Positions 36,593 to 45,229 of a DNA stretch of 49,109 nucleotides are shown piece by piece. The first letter of the stretch is position 1. The number at the start of each line of letters is the position of its first letter. A program made the translations under genes and the position numbers. A model generated the notes under the pieces. That model was not told the DNA's origin and made no database searches. It worked only from the letters and a program-made list of their open reading frames with translations. Origin of the DNA: Balneolaceae bacterium. Its GTDB lineage: Bacteria > Bacteroidota > Rhodothermia > Balneolales > Balneolaceae. The stretch covers positions 1-49,109 of the forward strand of contig VEMX01000050.1 in the NCBI GenBank assembly GCA_009711805.1. Reading direction: 5' to 3'.

Positions 36593-38515
36593 ATGGATTT
36601 TTTCGAAGCACAGGATCGTGCAAAACGGAATACCGGGAAACTGGTGGTTTTGTACTTGTTGGCAATTATTGGGATTATATTTTCCGTTTACCTGGCTGTT
36701 ATGATTCTGTTCTACTCACAGGGAGCAACAGCTAACCTCTGGAACCCAGCATTGCTTGTCATTGTCAGTTCAATTGTATTTATCGTGATAGCAATTGGTA
36801 CCATATTCCGAATGGCCCAGCTTCGCAAAGGCGGTTCTGCAGTAGCCGAAATGTTGGGCGGAAGAAAACTGGAACCGTCTTCTACTGATCCGGATGAAAG
36901 TCGGCTTATGAATATTGTAGAAGAGATGTCAATTGCATCGGGTATTCCGGTACCCGATATCTATATTCTTGACCATGAAGAAAATATCAATGCTTTTGCT
37001 GCTGGTTTAACAACTCAGGATGCAGCCGTAGGGGTAACCCGTGGAGCCCTGGAACAGCTCAATAGAGATGAGCTTCAAGGGGTCATTGCCCATGAGTTTA
37101 GCCATATTTTTAACGGGGATATGCGGCTCAATATCCGCTTGATTGGCATTCTAAACGGGATTCTTCTTATACACGTCATGGGCATGATCATCATTCGTGG
37201 TATGTTTTATTCGGGAGGTGTACGGCTAAGAAGTAAACGAAACGGTAAAAGCGATGGGAAATCAACGATAGTGATTGTACTCTTTGGGTTGACGTTGGTT
37301 ATCATCGGCTATATCGGAATGATTTTCGGAAGGATGATACAGTCGGCTATTTCCCGGCAGCGTGAATATCTGGCGGATGCAGCAGCGGTGCAGTACACCC
37401 GCAATCCGGACGGTCTTGCCGGTGCTCTCAGGAAAATTGGCCAAAAGAAAAAAGGAGCTGAGATTAATGATGGCCACGCTATGGAAATGAGCCATCTTTT
37501 TTTTGCCAGCAGTTTCCATTCTGCCCTGGATAAACTCTATTCTACACATCCACCTATTGAAAAGAGAATTCAGGCTATCAGTCCTTCTTTAAGTGCGGGT
37601 GACAGCCGCAGAGAAAAACGAATTCAACAAAAATTTCAAAAAAACCATGTGTCTGGTTCAAAATCGGCCCATGTAGAAAAAGCCGGGGCAGGCGGTCATG
37701 CAGCTTTGACTCCGGAAGTTATTCTTGCAACAATTGGCACACTGAATTCAAATAATATGTCTCAGGCCGGCAAGTTGCTGCAAGACATCCCTGATATACT
37801 TAAAACAGCAGCCCACGAACCATATGCCGCGGAGGGATTGATCTATGCATTATTATTGTCGGCAAGCGATGCCAGAAAGGAAACTATACCGGAATGGCTC
37901 ACAAACAATCTCGAAACCGGCATGGTGGACCAGGTAAATAATTTAATTTCAGAACTAAGAAACGCGGATCGGAAATGGCACCTGCCTTTAGCAGAATTGG
38001 CTCTGCCGGCACTCCGTCAAATGAGTGAAAATCAATACCAACCATTTCGTGAGATGGTTGGAAGACTTGCGAAAGAAAGAGAAGGTATTTTTTCATTTGC
38101 CTTAGAAAAAATAATAACCCGGCAGCTCGATACTGTTTTTTCAAAAAAGAAAGATCCGGAAATTCGTCATCATCATCTTAAGCCTTTGGGAGATGAAATT
38201 TCAGTTCTGCTTTCTGCACTTTCGCATGTATCCGATGAGCATGCCAAATCGGCCTGGCAGGCCGGGCTCAACCCCATTAAAAAAGTGATACCGGATAATG
38301 TACGATTCCTTCCCAAAGAGGAGTGTGGATTTGACGTAGTCGATAAGGCGATTGATGAGTTTGCGGCCTCGGCAAATCCTGTTAAGAAATATATTTTGAG
38401 TGCCATTATACATTGCGTGGTGGCCGACAAGAAAATCACGATTGGAGAAAAAGAGATGTTAAGGGCGGTGTCGGAGTCGATAGATTGTCCCATTCCGTTA
38501 GGCGCGATGGATTGA
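36593..38515 (+). CDS. M48 family membrane metalloprotease (HtpX-like) with C-terminal extension
   Basis: A 640-aa inner-membrane zinc protease. Two helices flank the N-terminus (about 18-40 and 52-70). Zinc motif HEFSH is at 167-171 and the third ligand lies in REYLADAAA around 257. More helices lie at about 185-205 and 222-245. After residue 350 a soluble domain of some 290 residues, rich in helices, is added; HtpX itself is about 290 aa, so this is more than double. The extension resembles a tellurite-resistance (TerB)-like helical region (SAIIHCVVADKKITIGEKEMLRAV), which is my inference. Likely partner of LemA. Confidence 0.87.
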   Translation: MDFFEAQDRAKRNTGKLVVLYLLAIIGIIFSVYLAVMILFYSQGATANLWNPALLVIVSSIVFIVIAIGTIFRMAQLRKGGSAVAEMLGGRKLEPSSTDPDESRLMNIVEEMSIASGIPVPDIYILDHEENINAFAAGLTTQDAAVGVTRGALEQLNRDELQGVIAHEFSHIFNGDMRLNIRLIGILNGILLIHVMGMIIIRGMFYSGGVRLRSKRNGKSDGKSTIVIVLFGLTLVIIGYIGMIFGRMIQSAISRQREYLADAAAVQYTRNPDGLAGALRKIGQKKKGAEINDGHAMEMSHLFFASSFHSALDKLYSTHPPIEKRIQAISPSLSAGDSRREKRIQQKFQKNHVSGSKSAHVEKAGAGGHAALTPEVILATIGTLNSNNMSQAGKLLQDIPDILKTAAHEPYAAEGLIYALLLSASDARKETIPEWLTNNLETGMVDQVNNLISELRNADRKWHLPLAELALPALRQMSENQYQPFREMVGRLAKEREGIFSFALEKIITRQLDTVFSKKKDPEIRHHHLKPLGDEISVLLSALSHVSDEHAKSAWQAGLNPIKKVIPDNVRFLPKEECGFDVVDKAIDEFAASANPVKKYILSAIIHCVVADKKITIGEKEMLRAVSESIDCPIPLGAMD

Positions 38516-38751
38516 TAAAGGAGGTTCGGTCCACCGATCATTCAAACATCCGGATCACCCAGGCTGGAAATGAAGAGTCGCACTTCCGAATTTTATGAAC
38601 ATGGCTTCCTCCTTTTTTATCCGGATTTACAAAATTTATCTTCACATTCCTGGGATTAAGCTTAAGAAGCTATTTGTATAACAAACCTCTCTTTCCATAC
38701 CCCTCAAAAATCATTACACTCCGCTTATGCAGCCAGTCCGAATTCAATCCC

Positions 38752-39564
38752 ATGCTTATGAAATCCCTGTTTACTTTTTTACTTCTGTTTGTGTTCAGTT
38801 TCTCCGGCACCGCCCAGGAATATGCTGTTGAGCAACTGGAGAATTCGCCCCGCCATCACGAATGGGTAACACTGGAGAGCAGTGGCCGAACCATGCACAA
38901 TTTTGTAGCCTACCCGGAGCGGGAGGATAAAGCCCCCGTCATCATTGTGATTCACGAAAACCGCGGCTTGAATGACTGGGCGCGGAGCTTCACGGACCAG
39001 CTGGCCGGGAAAGGCTTTATTGCCATTGCCCCGGACCTTATTTCCAATACAGTGGAAGGATTTAAGAAAACCGCCGATTTCCCAACTTCCGATGAAGCTC
39101 GTTCCGCAATCTATAACCTTAACCCTGAGAATGTAAGGGCGGATTTACAGGCTGTATTGGAGTATGCCGAATCTATTGAGGCGGGAAACGGACAGGTAGC
39201 CGTAGTCGGTTTTTGCTGGGGTGGGTCACAGTCTTTTCGTTTTGCCACCAATGCCGGGGATAAGATTGAGGCGGCTCTCGTTTTCTACGGCACCGGTCCG
39301 GCTGATTCGGAAGAGTATGCCGGTATCCGGGCTCCGGTGTATGGGTTTTACGGGGGATCGGATAGTCGCGTGAACTCAACCATTGAAGCATCTGAAGAAG
39401 CCATGGAAGAGTATGGCAAGGTCTACGAATATGAGATCTACGAAGGAGCAGGACATGCCTTTATGCGTCGCGGCGATAATCCGGAGGCCCCGGCTGATAA
39501 TCCCAATGTCATTGCCCGCAATAAATCCTGGAAGCGGCTGGTTAAGATTTTGAATAACCTGTAA
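38752..39564 (+). CDS. exported dienelactone hydrolase family protein
   Basis: A 270-aa protein starting at the pair of ATG codons 38752/38758, which gives a signal peptide (MLMKSLFTFLLLFVFSF, cleavage near SGTAQ). The rest is dienelactone hydrolase: VIHENRGLND, APDLIS, nucleophile Cys in GFCWGGS, Asp in GGSDSRVN and His in GAGHAFMRRG. Substrate unknown; exported members of this family are common in Bacteroidota. Confidence 0.87.
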   Translation: MLMKSLFTFLLLFVFSFSGTAQEYAVEQLENSPRHHEWVTLESSGRTMHNFVAYPEREDKAPVIIVIHENRGLNDWARSFTDQLAGKGFIAIAPDLISNTVEGFKKTADFPTSDEARSAIYNLNPENVRADLQAVLEYAESIEAGNGQVAVVGFCWGGSQSFRFATNAGDKIEAALVFYGTGPADSEEYAGIRAPVYGFYGGSDSRVNSTIEASEEAMEEYGKVYEYEIYEGAGHAFMRRGDNPEAPADNPNVIARNKSWKRLVKILNNL

Positions 39565-39802
39565 AATCCTGTCCGGTTTCACTGAATCATCCCGTTTTTG
39601 GATGTACCTGTTCAGGGTATCCTTGTTGCCAATTTTTCAGGCAGTTCGGGAGAATCGGACAAGGCAGTCCCCGCGCCAACGGCAGCGTTCAGACTTTTCC
39701 TTTTTAATCATTATTGCTTTCCCTATAATCCGTTGATATTAAAACGATTTAAACAATGCACCCGGTTGGGCGGATACCGAGGTAGTTTGATCTAAATTCC
39801 CG

Positions 39803-39970
39803 GTCTGACGGCTCCAAGTCCGTCTGACCGATGGTTGGATTCGAGTTCGGAAGTTTTGGCTATCCAGACGGGCTTTAGCCGTCAGATGGATTTCGGAAGC
39901 TTACTTTATGTATTACCTTAAATTATAACCATAATAACGCAGAGACGACAAGGGGTTGGAACCTCTTGTC
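39803..39970. repeat. REP-like hairpin cluster
   Basis: Three hairpins: GGTCTGACGG/CCGTCTGACC at 39803-39830 (one mismatch), GACGG.GCT/AGCCGTC at 39868-39884 around ACGGGCTTTAGCC, and GACAAGGGGTT/AACCTCTTGTC at 39947-39970. The first is also found, diverged, at 19922. The third matches a perfect copy at 40392. Elements of this look are moved by RAYT transposases in other bacteria; no such gene is here. The rest of 39565-40026 shows nothing else. Confidence 0.6.
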
Positions 39971-40026
39971 TGTCTGGCAGACTGAGCGGAAATGACCCTA
40001 AAAATAATTATAGCTGAATATTATCT

Positions 40027-40260
40027 ATGCCACTATTCCAAAATGCGGTACTGAATACATATTTATCGGGGATTGATGAAGCCGAATGGCTCGACTATTT
40101 CACCCAACAAAAAGCCCAGGCCGACGAGCTAAAAACCCAAATCGCCCAAACGGATTCCGAGATTGAAGGGATGGTTTATGAGTTGTATGGGGTGGGGGAG
40201 GAGGAAGTTGGGGTTGTGGAAAAAACAAGAACTAATTTTATTCCTCCAATCTGGTCCAAG
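40027..40260 (+). pseudogene. internally deleted type IIG restriction-modification gene
   Basis: The frame starts MPLFQNAVLNTYLSGIDE, the N-terminus of Eco57I-like type IIG enzymes. It runs directly into EAEWLDYFTQQKAQADELKT and then TDSEIEGMVYELYGVGEEEVGVVE, which is their C-terminus. The methylase and nuclease body, normally about 900-1000 residues, is missing. The frame has no proper stop and reads on through REP-like repeats to 40623. This is a fossil left by a large internal deletion. Based on memory of family ends; no search was possible. Confidence 0.65.
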
Positions 40261-40278
40261 CATATAAAATACTTAACT

Positions 40279-40415
40279 AGTTCCAGCGTCCGCTGGGACT
40301 ATTGTCGCTCATTAGAAGTGTCCCACCGGACCCTTCCTTGCCGGCAGGCACCCGGCCCGGGTGAGCAGCAAAGGGATTTAGCCCGATATGTGACAAGGGG
40401 TTGCAACCCCTTGTC
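40279..40415. repeat. REP-like hairpins behind the type IIG relic
   Basis: AGTTCCAGCG/CGCTGGGACT at 40279-40300 (one mismatch) and a perfect 24-base palindrome at 40392-40415 with halves GACAAGGGGTTG and CAACCCCTTGTC. The second is the intact form of the hairpin at 39947. Between them CCGG- and GGCC-rich short repeats occur. Confidence 0.6.
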
Positions 40416-40521
40416 TGGTGGTGTGGCCAAACGAACCGTTCCCGTAAAACCCCGTGATGTTAATAACAGTCCCCAATCTCACAACCCCAACACCTCTGCA
40501 GGCTTACAATTGGCATACCTG

Positions 40522-41865
40522 CTATCCGCCGGAAGCCAATTCAGGATGCAGTTGATGCAGAAAGTGGTACACCGCTTTCCAGTATTCAGCGGCTCCTTTT
40601 TGTCCATTCCAGAGTGCGCGTGATCCATGAAAGCCGGCACTTTCAGGGATGAACTGGATTTGATTGTTGCCCAACTGAACATTTTCCAATATCGTTTGTA
40701 TCTCACCGGCTTCTTCTTTTGAGGAGGCAATCAGGAAGGGGAGGTCCAGCGTAGCCAAAACCGTTTTTAATGGGGGTTTAGCAGTGCCAAAGTAATCCCC
40801 GGGGCTAAAGGCGATCACCCCGTTGACCTTCTCCATTTCTTTTGCAGAGGCTGTAAAGAAAGCGAGGCTGGCCGAATAGGAACTGCCCCAAAGGGTCACC
40901 GTCTTTCCATACTTTTCAGCCAGGTATTCAACAGCTGCATGTATATCCTGCTGGGCATCCAAAAAATCCGTGTCAGTATGCTGCATGCGGGCCTGCTCAA
41001 ATGTTTGATTAGGCTGCCCGGCAAAAGAACCGCCGGATCGTTGATCTATTGCCAGCACGTTAAAGCCCCATTCGGCAAGTTTGGGTGCAATATCCGCATA
41101 TTCGTATTTGTTGTAGTTCGCCTGGTGACACAACAGGATAACGGGGTTTTCGGCATGGGTTTCATATAGGTTAGCTGAAACGATAAGCCCGTCCGCAGAT
41201 TTGAAGGAAACAGCCTTGGGAGGGTGCTTTTGGCCCAGGCTTCCCGGAGAGGGAGTTTGCACACTGCTTTTTAAAGCTTGTTGTGCTTTTTGTTGCTCTT
41301 CCAGCAGATTATCGACCAATTCTATTTTGGTGATGTTGCCCTGCTCGTTAAAGTGGATGGCCGAGGTGCGTTTGCCTAGGGCGGTAAAATCATATTGAAC
41401 CGTAGCCTTTCCCGTGTTGCTTTTAACAATAGTCAGGGAGTTCAGTGTGGGTACATTTGAAAAGACCTGTCCAAGAATCTGCTGGCTTAGCCGGGCAGGA
41501 TAGGTGTGGAATGCGAGTTCTGTATCGAGAAAAGGTTTAACGGCAAGAATGTCTTTCTCCTTAAAACTCTGTTTCAGTGCTTCTATTTGCTCGTGGTAAG
41601 CAGTCTTGTGTTGGGCATGAGCATCAGAAGTAAACGACATGGAGGTTAAGCCTGCCAGCACAATGATTGTGAGTGATCTTGATGTAGTGCGACTTCTTTT
41701 TTCAAAAAATAAAAGAACAGCCAGGATGATAATACCTCCGGCTGCAATATTGGCTATAGCTTTGGTCCCCAAAATCCAAAAGTTCAGGGGAAGGAAGACA
41801 TTAATGCCTCCCATAATAATAGCGACGGCACACAACGTCTTTATAAATAGATTTAATTTCTGCAT
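40522..41865 (-). CDS. membrane-anchored alpha/beta hydrolase with N-terminal domain
   Basis: A 447-aa protein. Three hydrophobic segments lie at about 9-27, 34-53 and 64-84, the last ending near DAHAQ. A helical/beta domain (about 85-190: KTAYHEQIEALKQSF to FNEQGNITKIELV), shaped like a DUF3887-type NTF2-like fold, precedes the hydrolase at 215-440: LLCHQANYN, nucleophile in GSSYSA, and His in SAGFHGSRAL. It reads convergently against the type IIG relic. Substrate unknown. Confidence 0.75.
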   Translation of the reverse strand: MQKLNLFIKTLCAVAIIMGGINVFLPLNFWILGTKAIANIAAGGIIILAVLLFFEKRSRTTSRSLTIIVLAGLTSMSFTSDAHAQHKTAYHEQIEALKQSFKEKDILAVKPFLDTELAFHTYPARLSQQILGQVFSNVPTLNSLTIVKSNTGKATVQYDFTALGKRTSAIHFNEQGNITKIELVDNLLEEQQKAQQALKSSVQTPSPGSLGQKHPPKAVSFKSADGLIVSANLYETHAENPVILLCHQANYNKYEYADIAPKLAEWGFNVLAIDQRSGGSFAGQPNQTFEQARMQHTDTDFLDAQQDIHAAVEYLAEKYGKTVTLWGSSYSASLAFFTASAKEMEKVNGVIAFSPGDYFGTAKPPLKTVLATLDLPFLIASSKEEAGEIQTILENVQLGNNQIQFIPESAGFHGSRALWNGQKGAAEYWKAVYHFLHQLHPELASGG

Positions 41866-42492
41866 GAGTATGAATTTGAATAGTGGTTTAACCTATTAGT
41901 TGCAGCAGATCAATTAGAATTACAACTAATCTTCTTTCTATATTTTTTATTAGTGAGGCCCGGACTGTTAGGTGGTTTCCATCCGGGGAAAAAACTCGGA
42001 TACTATACGTGCGGATATTTCAGTATAGCAGAATGGGTTTATCTTTTATAGATGCAAAAGGGTGTTTTTACGTAGGTATAAGTACCGATATGCGTGTTAA
42101 ATAGCATAAGAGGGCAGAATTAGTTCAAGGTTGAAATTTCCTGCATTCGGAATAAATTACCGATGTCAAATATTCTTGGATACTAATGAGAAAGACTGCT
42201 CAACCTTTATAAGCTTTTCTGAGATATTGATTTAAGGAGCTCTATAAAGTGTCGAAAACATAAATAAGAGAGTTGGCATTGATGTTGTACTACTCAATGC
42301 AGGCAACAAAGAATTAAAAAGCTGAAATATAAATACAGCATTCAATTCTTTGAATAGTCATCAACTAAACCTTAACACAAAATCAACTATCAATTGGGAC
42401 ATACTGAAACATCTTCTCCTGGATTCTAAGACTATTTTAAAATTTTGCTTTACCAGGGAAGCTAATCACCCACAACTAAAAACATCAAGATT
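41866..42492. other. intergenic region, no gene seen
   Basis: About 627 bases between the alpha/beta hydrolase (minus) and the hypothetical plus-strand gene. AT-rich; all frames are broken by stops. I see no clear repeat, terminator or RNA gene, only room for two divergent promoters. Confidence 0.5.
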
Positions 42493-42966
42493 ATGCATTT
42501 CCTAAGAGACACAATGGATTCGTACAGTAATATTCTCCATGAAATAGGTAAGGCTTTTATCGGTATCAAATACGGTTATACCGACTATATAAATATTACC
42601 ACCGAGCATCGCTTTAGTAAATACGATTACGACACTTACTCTGAACCCCTGGAAGAAATGAAAATTCATTTTAACGAGCTGAAAAAAATGAAGAATTTCC
42701 TGGTAGAAAACTATCCTACTTTTTTGAGAGATGATTGTGTGGGGTCATTTGAGAATTTTACCCGACTTATTGCTCTTACTGAAGAACTGTTGCAGAGAGC
42801 AGATGACTTTCTGATGTTTGAACCTCAGGTTGGCTTACCCACTGTGGAAAGCGCCACCAAAACAACCATGCATTTCGATTTAATGTCAGCATCTATAGAA
42901 CGTATTGAAAGCTTGTTGGCCGATTTCAGAAGCGAAGTGCGAATGAAATTAAAATCTGCAGTATAG
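42493..42966 (+). CDS. hypothetical protein
   Basis: A 157-aa soluble protein, not recognised. It is helical throughout with a repeated heptad-like pattern (EPLEEMKIHFNELKKMKNFL and ASIERIESLLADFRSEVRMKL), so an all-alpha bundle is likely. There is no signal peptide and no metal motif. An alternative start is the ATG at 42514. The gene ends 32 bases before the convergent end of the arsenic operon. Confidence 0.6.
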   Translation: MHFLRDTMDSYSNILHEIGKAFIGIKYGYTDYINITTEHRFSKYDYDTYSEPLEEMKIHFNELKKMKNFLVENYPTFLRDDCVGSFENFTRLIALTEELLQRADDFLMFEPQVGLPTVESATKTTMHFDLMSASIERIESLLADFRSEVRMKLKSAV

Positions 42967-42998
42967 GCTGGAATGTTGTGCCGGTATGAACGGCTGAA

Positions 42999-43607
42999 TT
43001 ATACTTGTTCTATCATATAGAACATTTCTGCGGCAATTTGTCTGCAGCGTTCATCATAGGTTTGTGTCTCCAGTTCCGTACCATCCGATTTCTTAGGATC
43101 ATGGTAACTGATAATTGCACGGTAATCAGCCCCCGGCACCCTTGGACAGCTTTCATCGGCATCCGAGCACGTCATAATTGCAGCGAAATCCTGACTGGGA
43201 TTTTGCGGATTATCAAAAATTTTCGAATAGCAGGGGATAGGAGGAAGGTGTTCGCTAAAACTGATTTGATAGACGGGGTTCTCCCTTTCAGGGTGTCTGA
43301 TTTTGAATCCCGCTCTTTCTAAAGCTGCCGCCGCCCGTTTATTAAAAGCGGTTACTTCCGTTCCTCCCGAAAAGGTTTCTATTCCTTCTACCTTAAAGTA
43401 ATGAGCTGCTACAGCCGCCCATAGAGCAGCAAAATGACTTCTCCGGCTGTTATGTGTACAAATAAAGATTAACCTGGCTGTCCCGGCATCCTCTGTTTTG
43501 GAGCGGATATAATCTGCTGTCTCCGAAAGGATGAGCTTGCGTGCATCACCAATGTGGGGATAGTATTCATTTAAGCAGCTAAGATACTGCACCAGGTTTT
43601 GATACAT
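42999..43607 (-). CDS. arsenate reductase-like low-molecular-weight phosphatase
   Basis: A 202-aa protein of the LMW tyrosine phosphatase/ArsC fold. P-loop CTHNSRRS at 50-57 (Cys50, Arg56). Further cysteines at 127, 148 and 155 lie in IPCYSK and MTCSDADESCP, as in thioredoxin-coupled ArsC relatives. Likely reduces arsenate to arsenite for ArsM. Larger than standard ArsC (about 135 aa) because of an N-terminal helical part of about 40 residues. Ends the arsR-arsM run. Confidence 0.82.
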   Translation of the reverse strand: MYQNLVQYLSCLNEYYPHIGDARKLILSETADYIRSKTEDAGTARLIFICTHNSRRSHFAALWAAVAAHYFKVEGIETFSGGTEVTAFNKRAAAALERAGFKIRHPERENPVYQISFSEHLPPIPCYSKIFDNPQNPSQDFAAIMTCSDADESCPRVPGADYRAIISYHDPKKSDGTELETQTYDERCRQIAAEMFYMIEQV

Positions 43608-43636
43608 ATAAAAGACGGATAACGATTTTTAAATGT

Positions 43637-44542
43637 TTAGCAGCATCCTGAACCGGGGGTGCAGCACGAGTTGCTTGAATCAATTAGAGTAACAGATTCT
43701 TTAGTAACCGACTTGGTTTCGCCGCCGGCTTTTTGGGCAAATACCGTAATACTGGTTATACCCATTGATCCTGAATTAAAGGATGATATCTCTTCTTCCG
43801 AGAGATATTGACTGAGGATGTCATCGGGGATCTCAATCGGCTTCTCTTTTTGAACGGTAATATTTTCAAAACCGGCGTCCTTTATATAACCCAGGTATGT
43901 CTCTTTTTGAATAGCTCCAGCTACACAGCCTGCGTACATTTCAGCATCATTACGAAGTGCATCAGGCAGTTCACCTTCCAGTACAATATCAGAAATACTA
44001 AAATGTCCGCCTGCCTTTAGTACCCGATGCATTTCAGTAAATACTTTTTCTTTATTGGGAACCAGGTTAAGCACACAGTTACTGACAATTACATCAGCCA
44101 TGTTTTCTGAAACCGGCATATCTTCAATATCACCATAACGGAATTCTACATTATTGAATCCAAGTTTATCCGCATTTTTGCGGGCTTTACTGATCATGGG
44201 CTCGGTGAAGTCTATTCCCAGTACCTTACCTTCGGCCCCGGTTTCGTGACGGGCTACAAAACAGTCGTTTCCGGCCCCCGACCCTAAATCAATGACGGTG
44301 TCGCCTTTCTGTATTTGTGCAAACTCGGTGGGCAGCCCGCATCCTAAACCAAGATCACCTTCCGGCTGGTATCCTTCCAGCTTACTATAGTCATCGGTCA
44401 TAATATTATACACCTTGGTGGATTCACCTCCGGCACCACAGCAGGAGCGGGCGTTATAATCTGCCCCTTGTTCACTAATTTGGCTGTATTTTTGGCGTAC
44501 GGTTTCTTTGAGTTCTTCAGCAGTTTTTTGATCGGTATTCAT
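43637..44542 (-). CDS. arsM: arsenite S-adenosylmethionine methyltransferase
   Basis: A 301-aa SAM-dependent enzyme that methylates arsenite to volatile or less toxic methylarsenicals. SAM motif VIDLGSGAGND at 83-93. The arsenite cysteines are Cys68 (GLGCGL), Cys156 (SNCVLN) and Cys206 (YAGCVAG), with the 50-residue spacing between the last two seen in CmArsM (174/224). RSCCGAG at 32-38 and a Cys-rich end CCTPGSGCC add thiols. Starts 1 base after the arsR stop and precedes the phosphatase gene by 29 bases. Confidence 0.93.
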   Translation of the reverse strand: MNTDQKTAEELKETVRQKYSQISEQGADYNARSCCGAGGESTKVYNIMTDDYSKLEGYQPEGDLGLGCGLPTEFAQIQKGDTVIDLGSGAGNDCFVARHETGAEGKVLGIDFTEPMISKARKNADKLGFNNVEFRYGDIEDMPVSENMADVIVSNCVLNLVPNKEKVFTEMHRVLKAGGHFSISDIVLEGELPDALRNDAEMYAGCVAGAIQKETYLGYIKDAGFENITVQKEKPIEIPDDILSQYLSEEEISSFNSGSMGITSITVFAQKAGGETKSVTKESVTLIDSSNSCCTPGSGCC

Positions 44543-44543
44543 A

Positions 44544-44879
44544 TTAACAGCAAGTTGCTTTTTGTGAGGAATTGAGTTGTTCTATAAATGGCAGAATTAA
44601 GTCATTAAGCTGGTTAATGCCTTCTTCATCTAAACAATAGCATACTTGTATGCCTTCCGTTTTGCCCTTAATAAGATGAGCCTCTTTTAAGGCTTTAAGA
44701 TGCTGGGAAACGGTAGACTGTGCAAGCGGCAGGGTATCGGCGATAGCACCACAAATACACTCCCGGCGCTGGATGAGTAATTCCAGGATTGCCAGGCGGG
44801 CAGGATGCGCCATCGCTTTTAGTATTTCTGCTTTTTGTTGTTGAGAAGAAGTAAAAAGTGTTGCTTTTGTTTGTGCCAT
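44544..44879 (-). CDS. arsR: ArsR family transcriptional repressor
   Basis: A 111-aa winged-helix repressor. The start at 44879 (MAQTKATLF) is chosen; an upstream in-frame start would place the operator inside the gene. HTH QSTVSQHLKALKEAHLI at 54-70. Arsenite-sensing cysteines Cys41 and Cys43 in ECICG (the ELCVC equivalent), with Cys80, Cys82 and a terminal CC. Arsenite should release it from the operator just upstream and switch on arsR-arsM and the phosphatase. Confidence 0.9.
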   Translation of the reverse strand: MAQTKATLFTSSQQQKAEILKAMAHPARLAILELLIQRRECICGAIADTLPLAQSTVSQHLKALKEAHLIKGKTEGIQVCYCLDEEGINQLNDLILPFIEQLNSSQKATCC

Positions 44880-44889
44880 ATAATCGTTT

Positions 44890-44905
44890 ATCGTAAATAT
44901 ACGAT
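44890..44905 (-). promoter_or_regulatory. ArsR operator
   Basis: ATCGTA at 44890-44895 and TACGAT at 44900-44905 form a perfect inverted repeat with AATA between, 11 bases before the arsR start. The position and form fit the site of ArsR-type repressors. Confidence 0.75.
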
Positions 44906-45229
44906 CCAAAATAGGGAGTTTGAATATGCAGACCAAATGAAATATTGATTTTATTTGGCTCTTAAAAGATCGCGGGGCAAGAGTTTGTAAAGCAGTACAA
45001 ATGGTTTTGGGTGAACTGAACGTTCATTCACAATTTAGAGAAAGAGGATTAATATTAAGGTAATGCAAAAGGCGTCAATATTTATTACAATAAGGGACTA
45101 CAGTAACATACCCCGAATATTATGTGTAATCTCTGAAATACGGTCAGGGAGCCTCCACCAGTGAACCGTAAAATCACTGTCACCACGTCTGAGAGTCGGT
45201 ATTAACACATAATTAACCCAATAATAGCT
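44906..45229. other. intergenic region upstream of the nuclease gene
   Basis: It must hold the promoter of arsR and that of the nuclease. TACGGT (45139-45144) can pair with ACCGTA (45165-45170), and CAGTG (45159-45163) with CACTG (45175-45179). The two pairings exclude each other. No gene or known riboswitch could be assigned. Confidence 0.4.

Noticed and set aside
40261-40623. C-terminal 120 codons of the frame beginning at 40027
   Set aside because: Readthrough of the type IIG relic into hairpin repeats and then into the antisense of the alpha/beta hydrolase gene.
45131-45215. Resemblance to a cobalamin riboswitch (AATCACTGTC, AGTCGGTATT)
   Set aside because: The conserved upstream parts and the full core are missing and the gene has no link to B12. 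Kept only as a possible leader structure.
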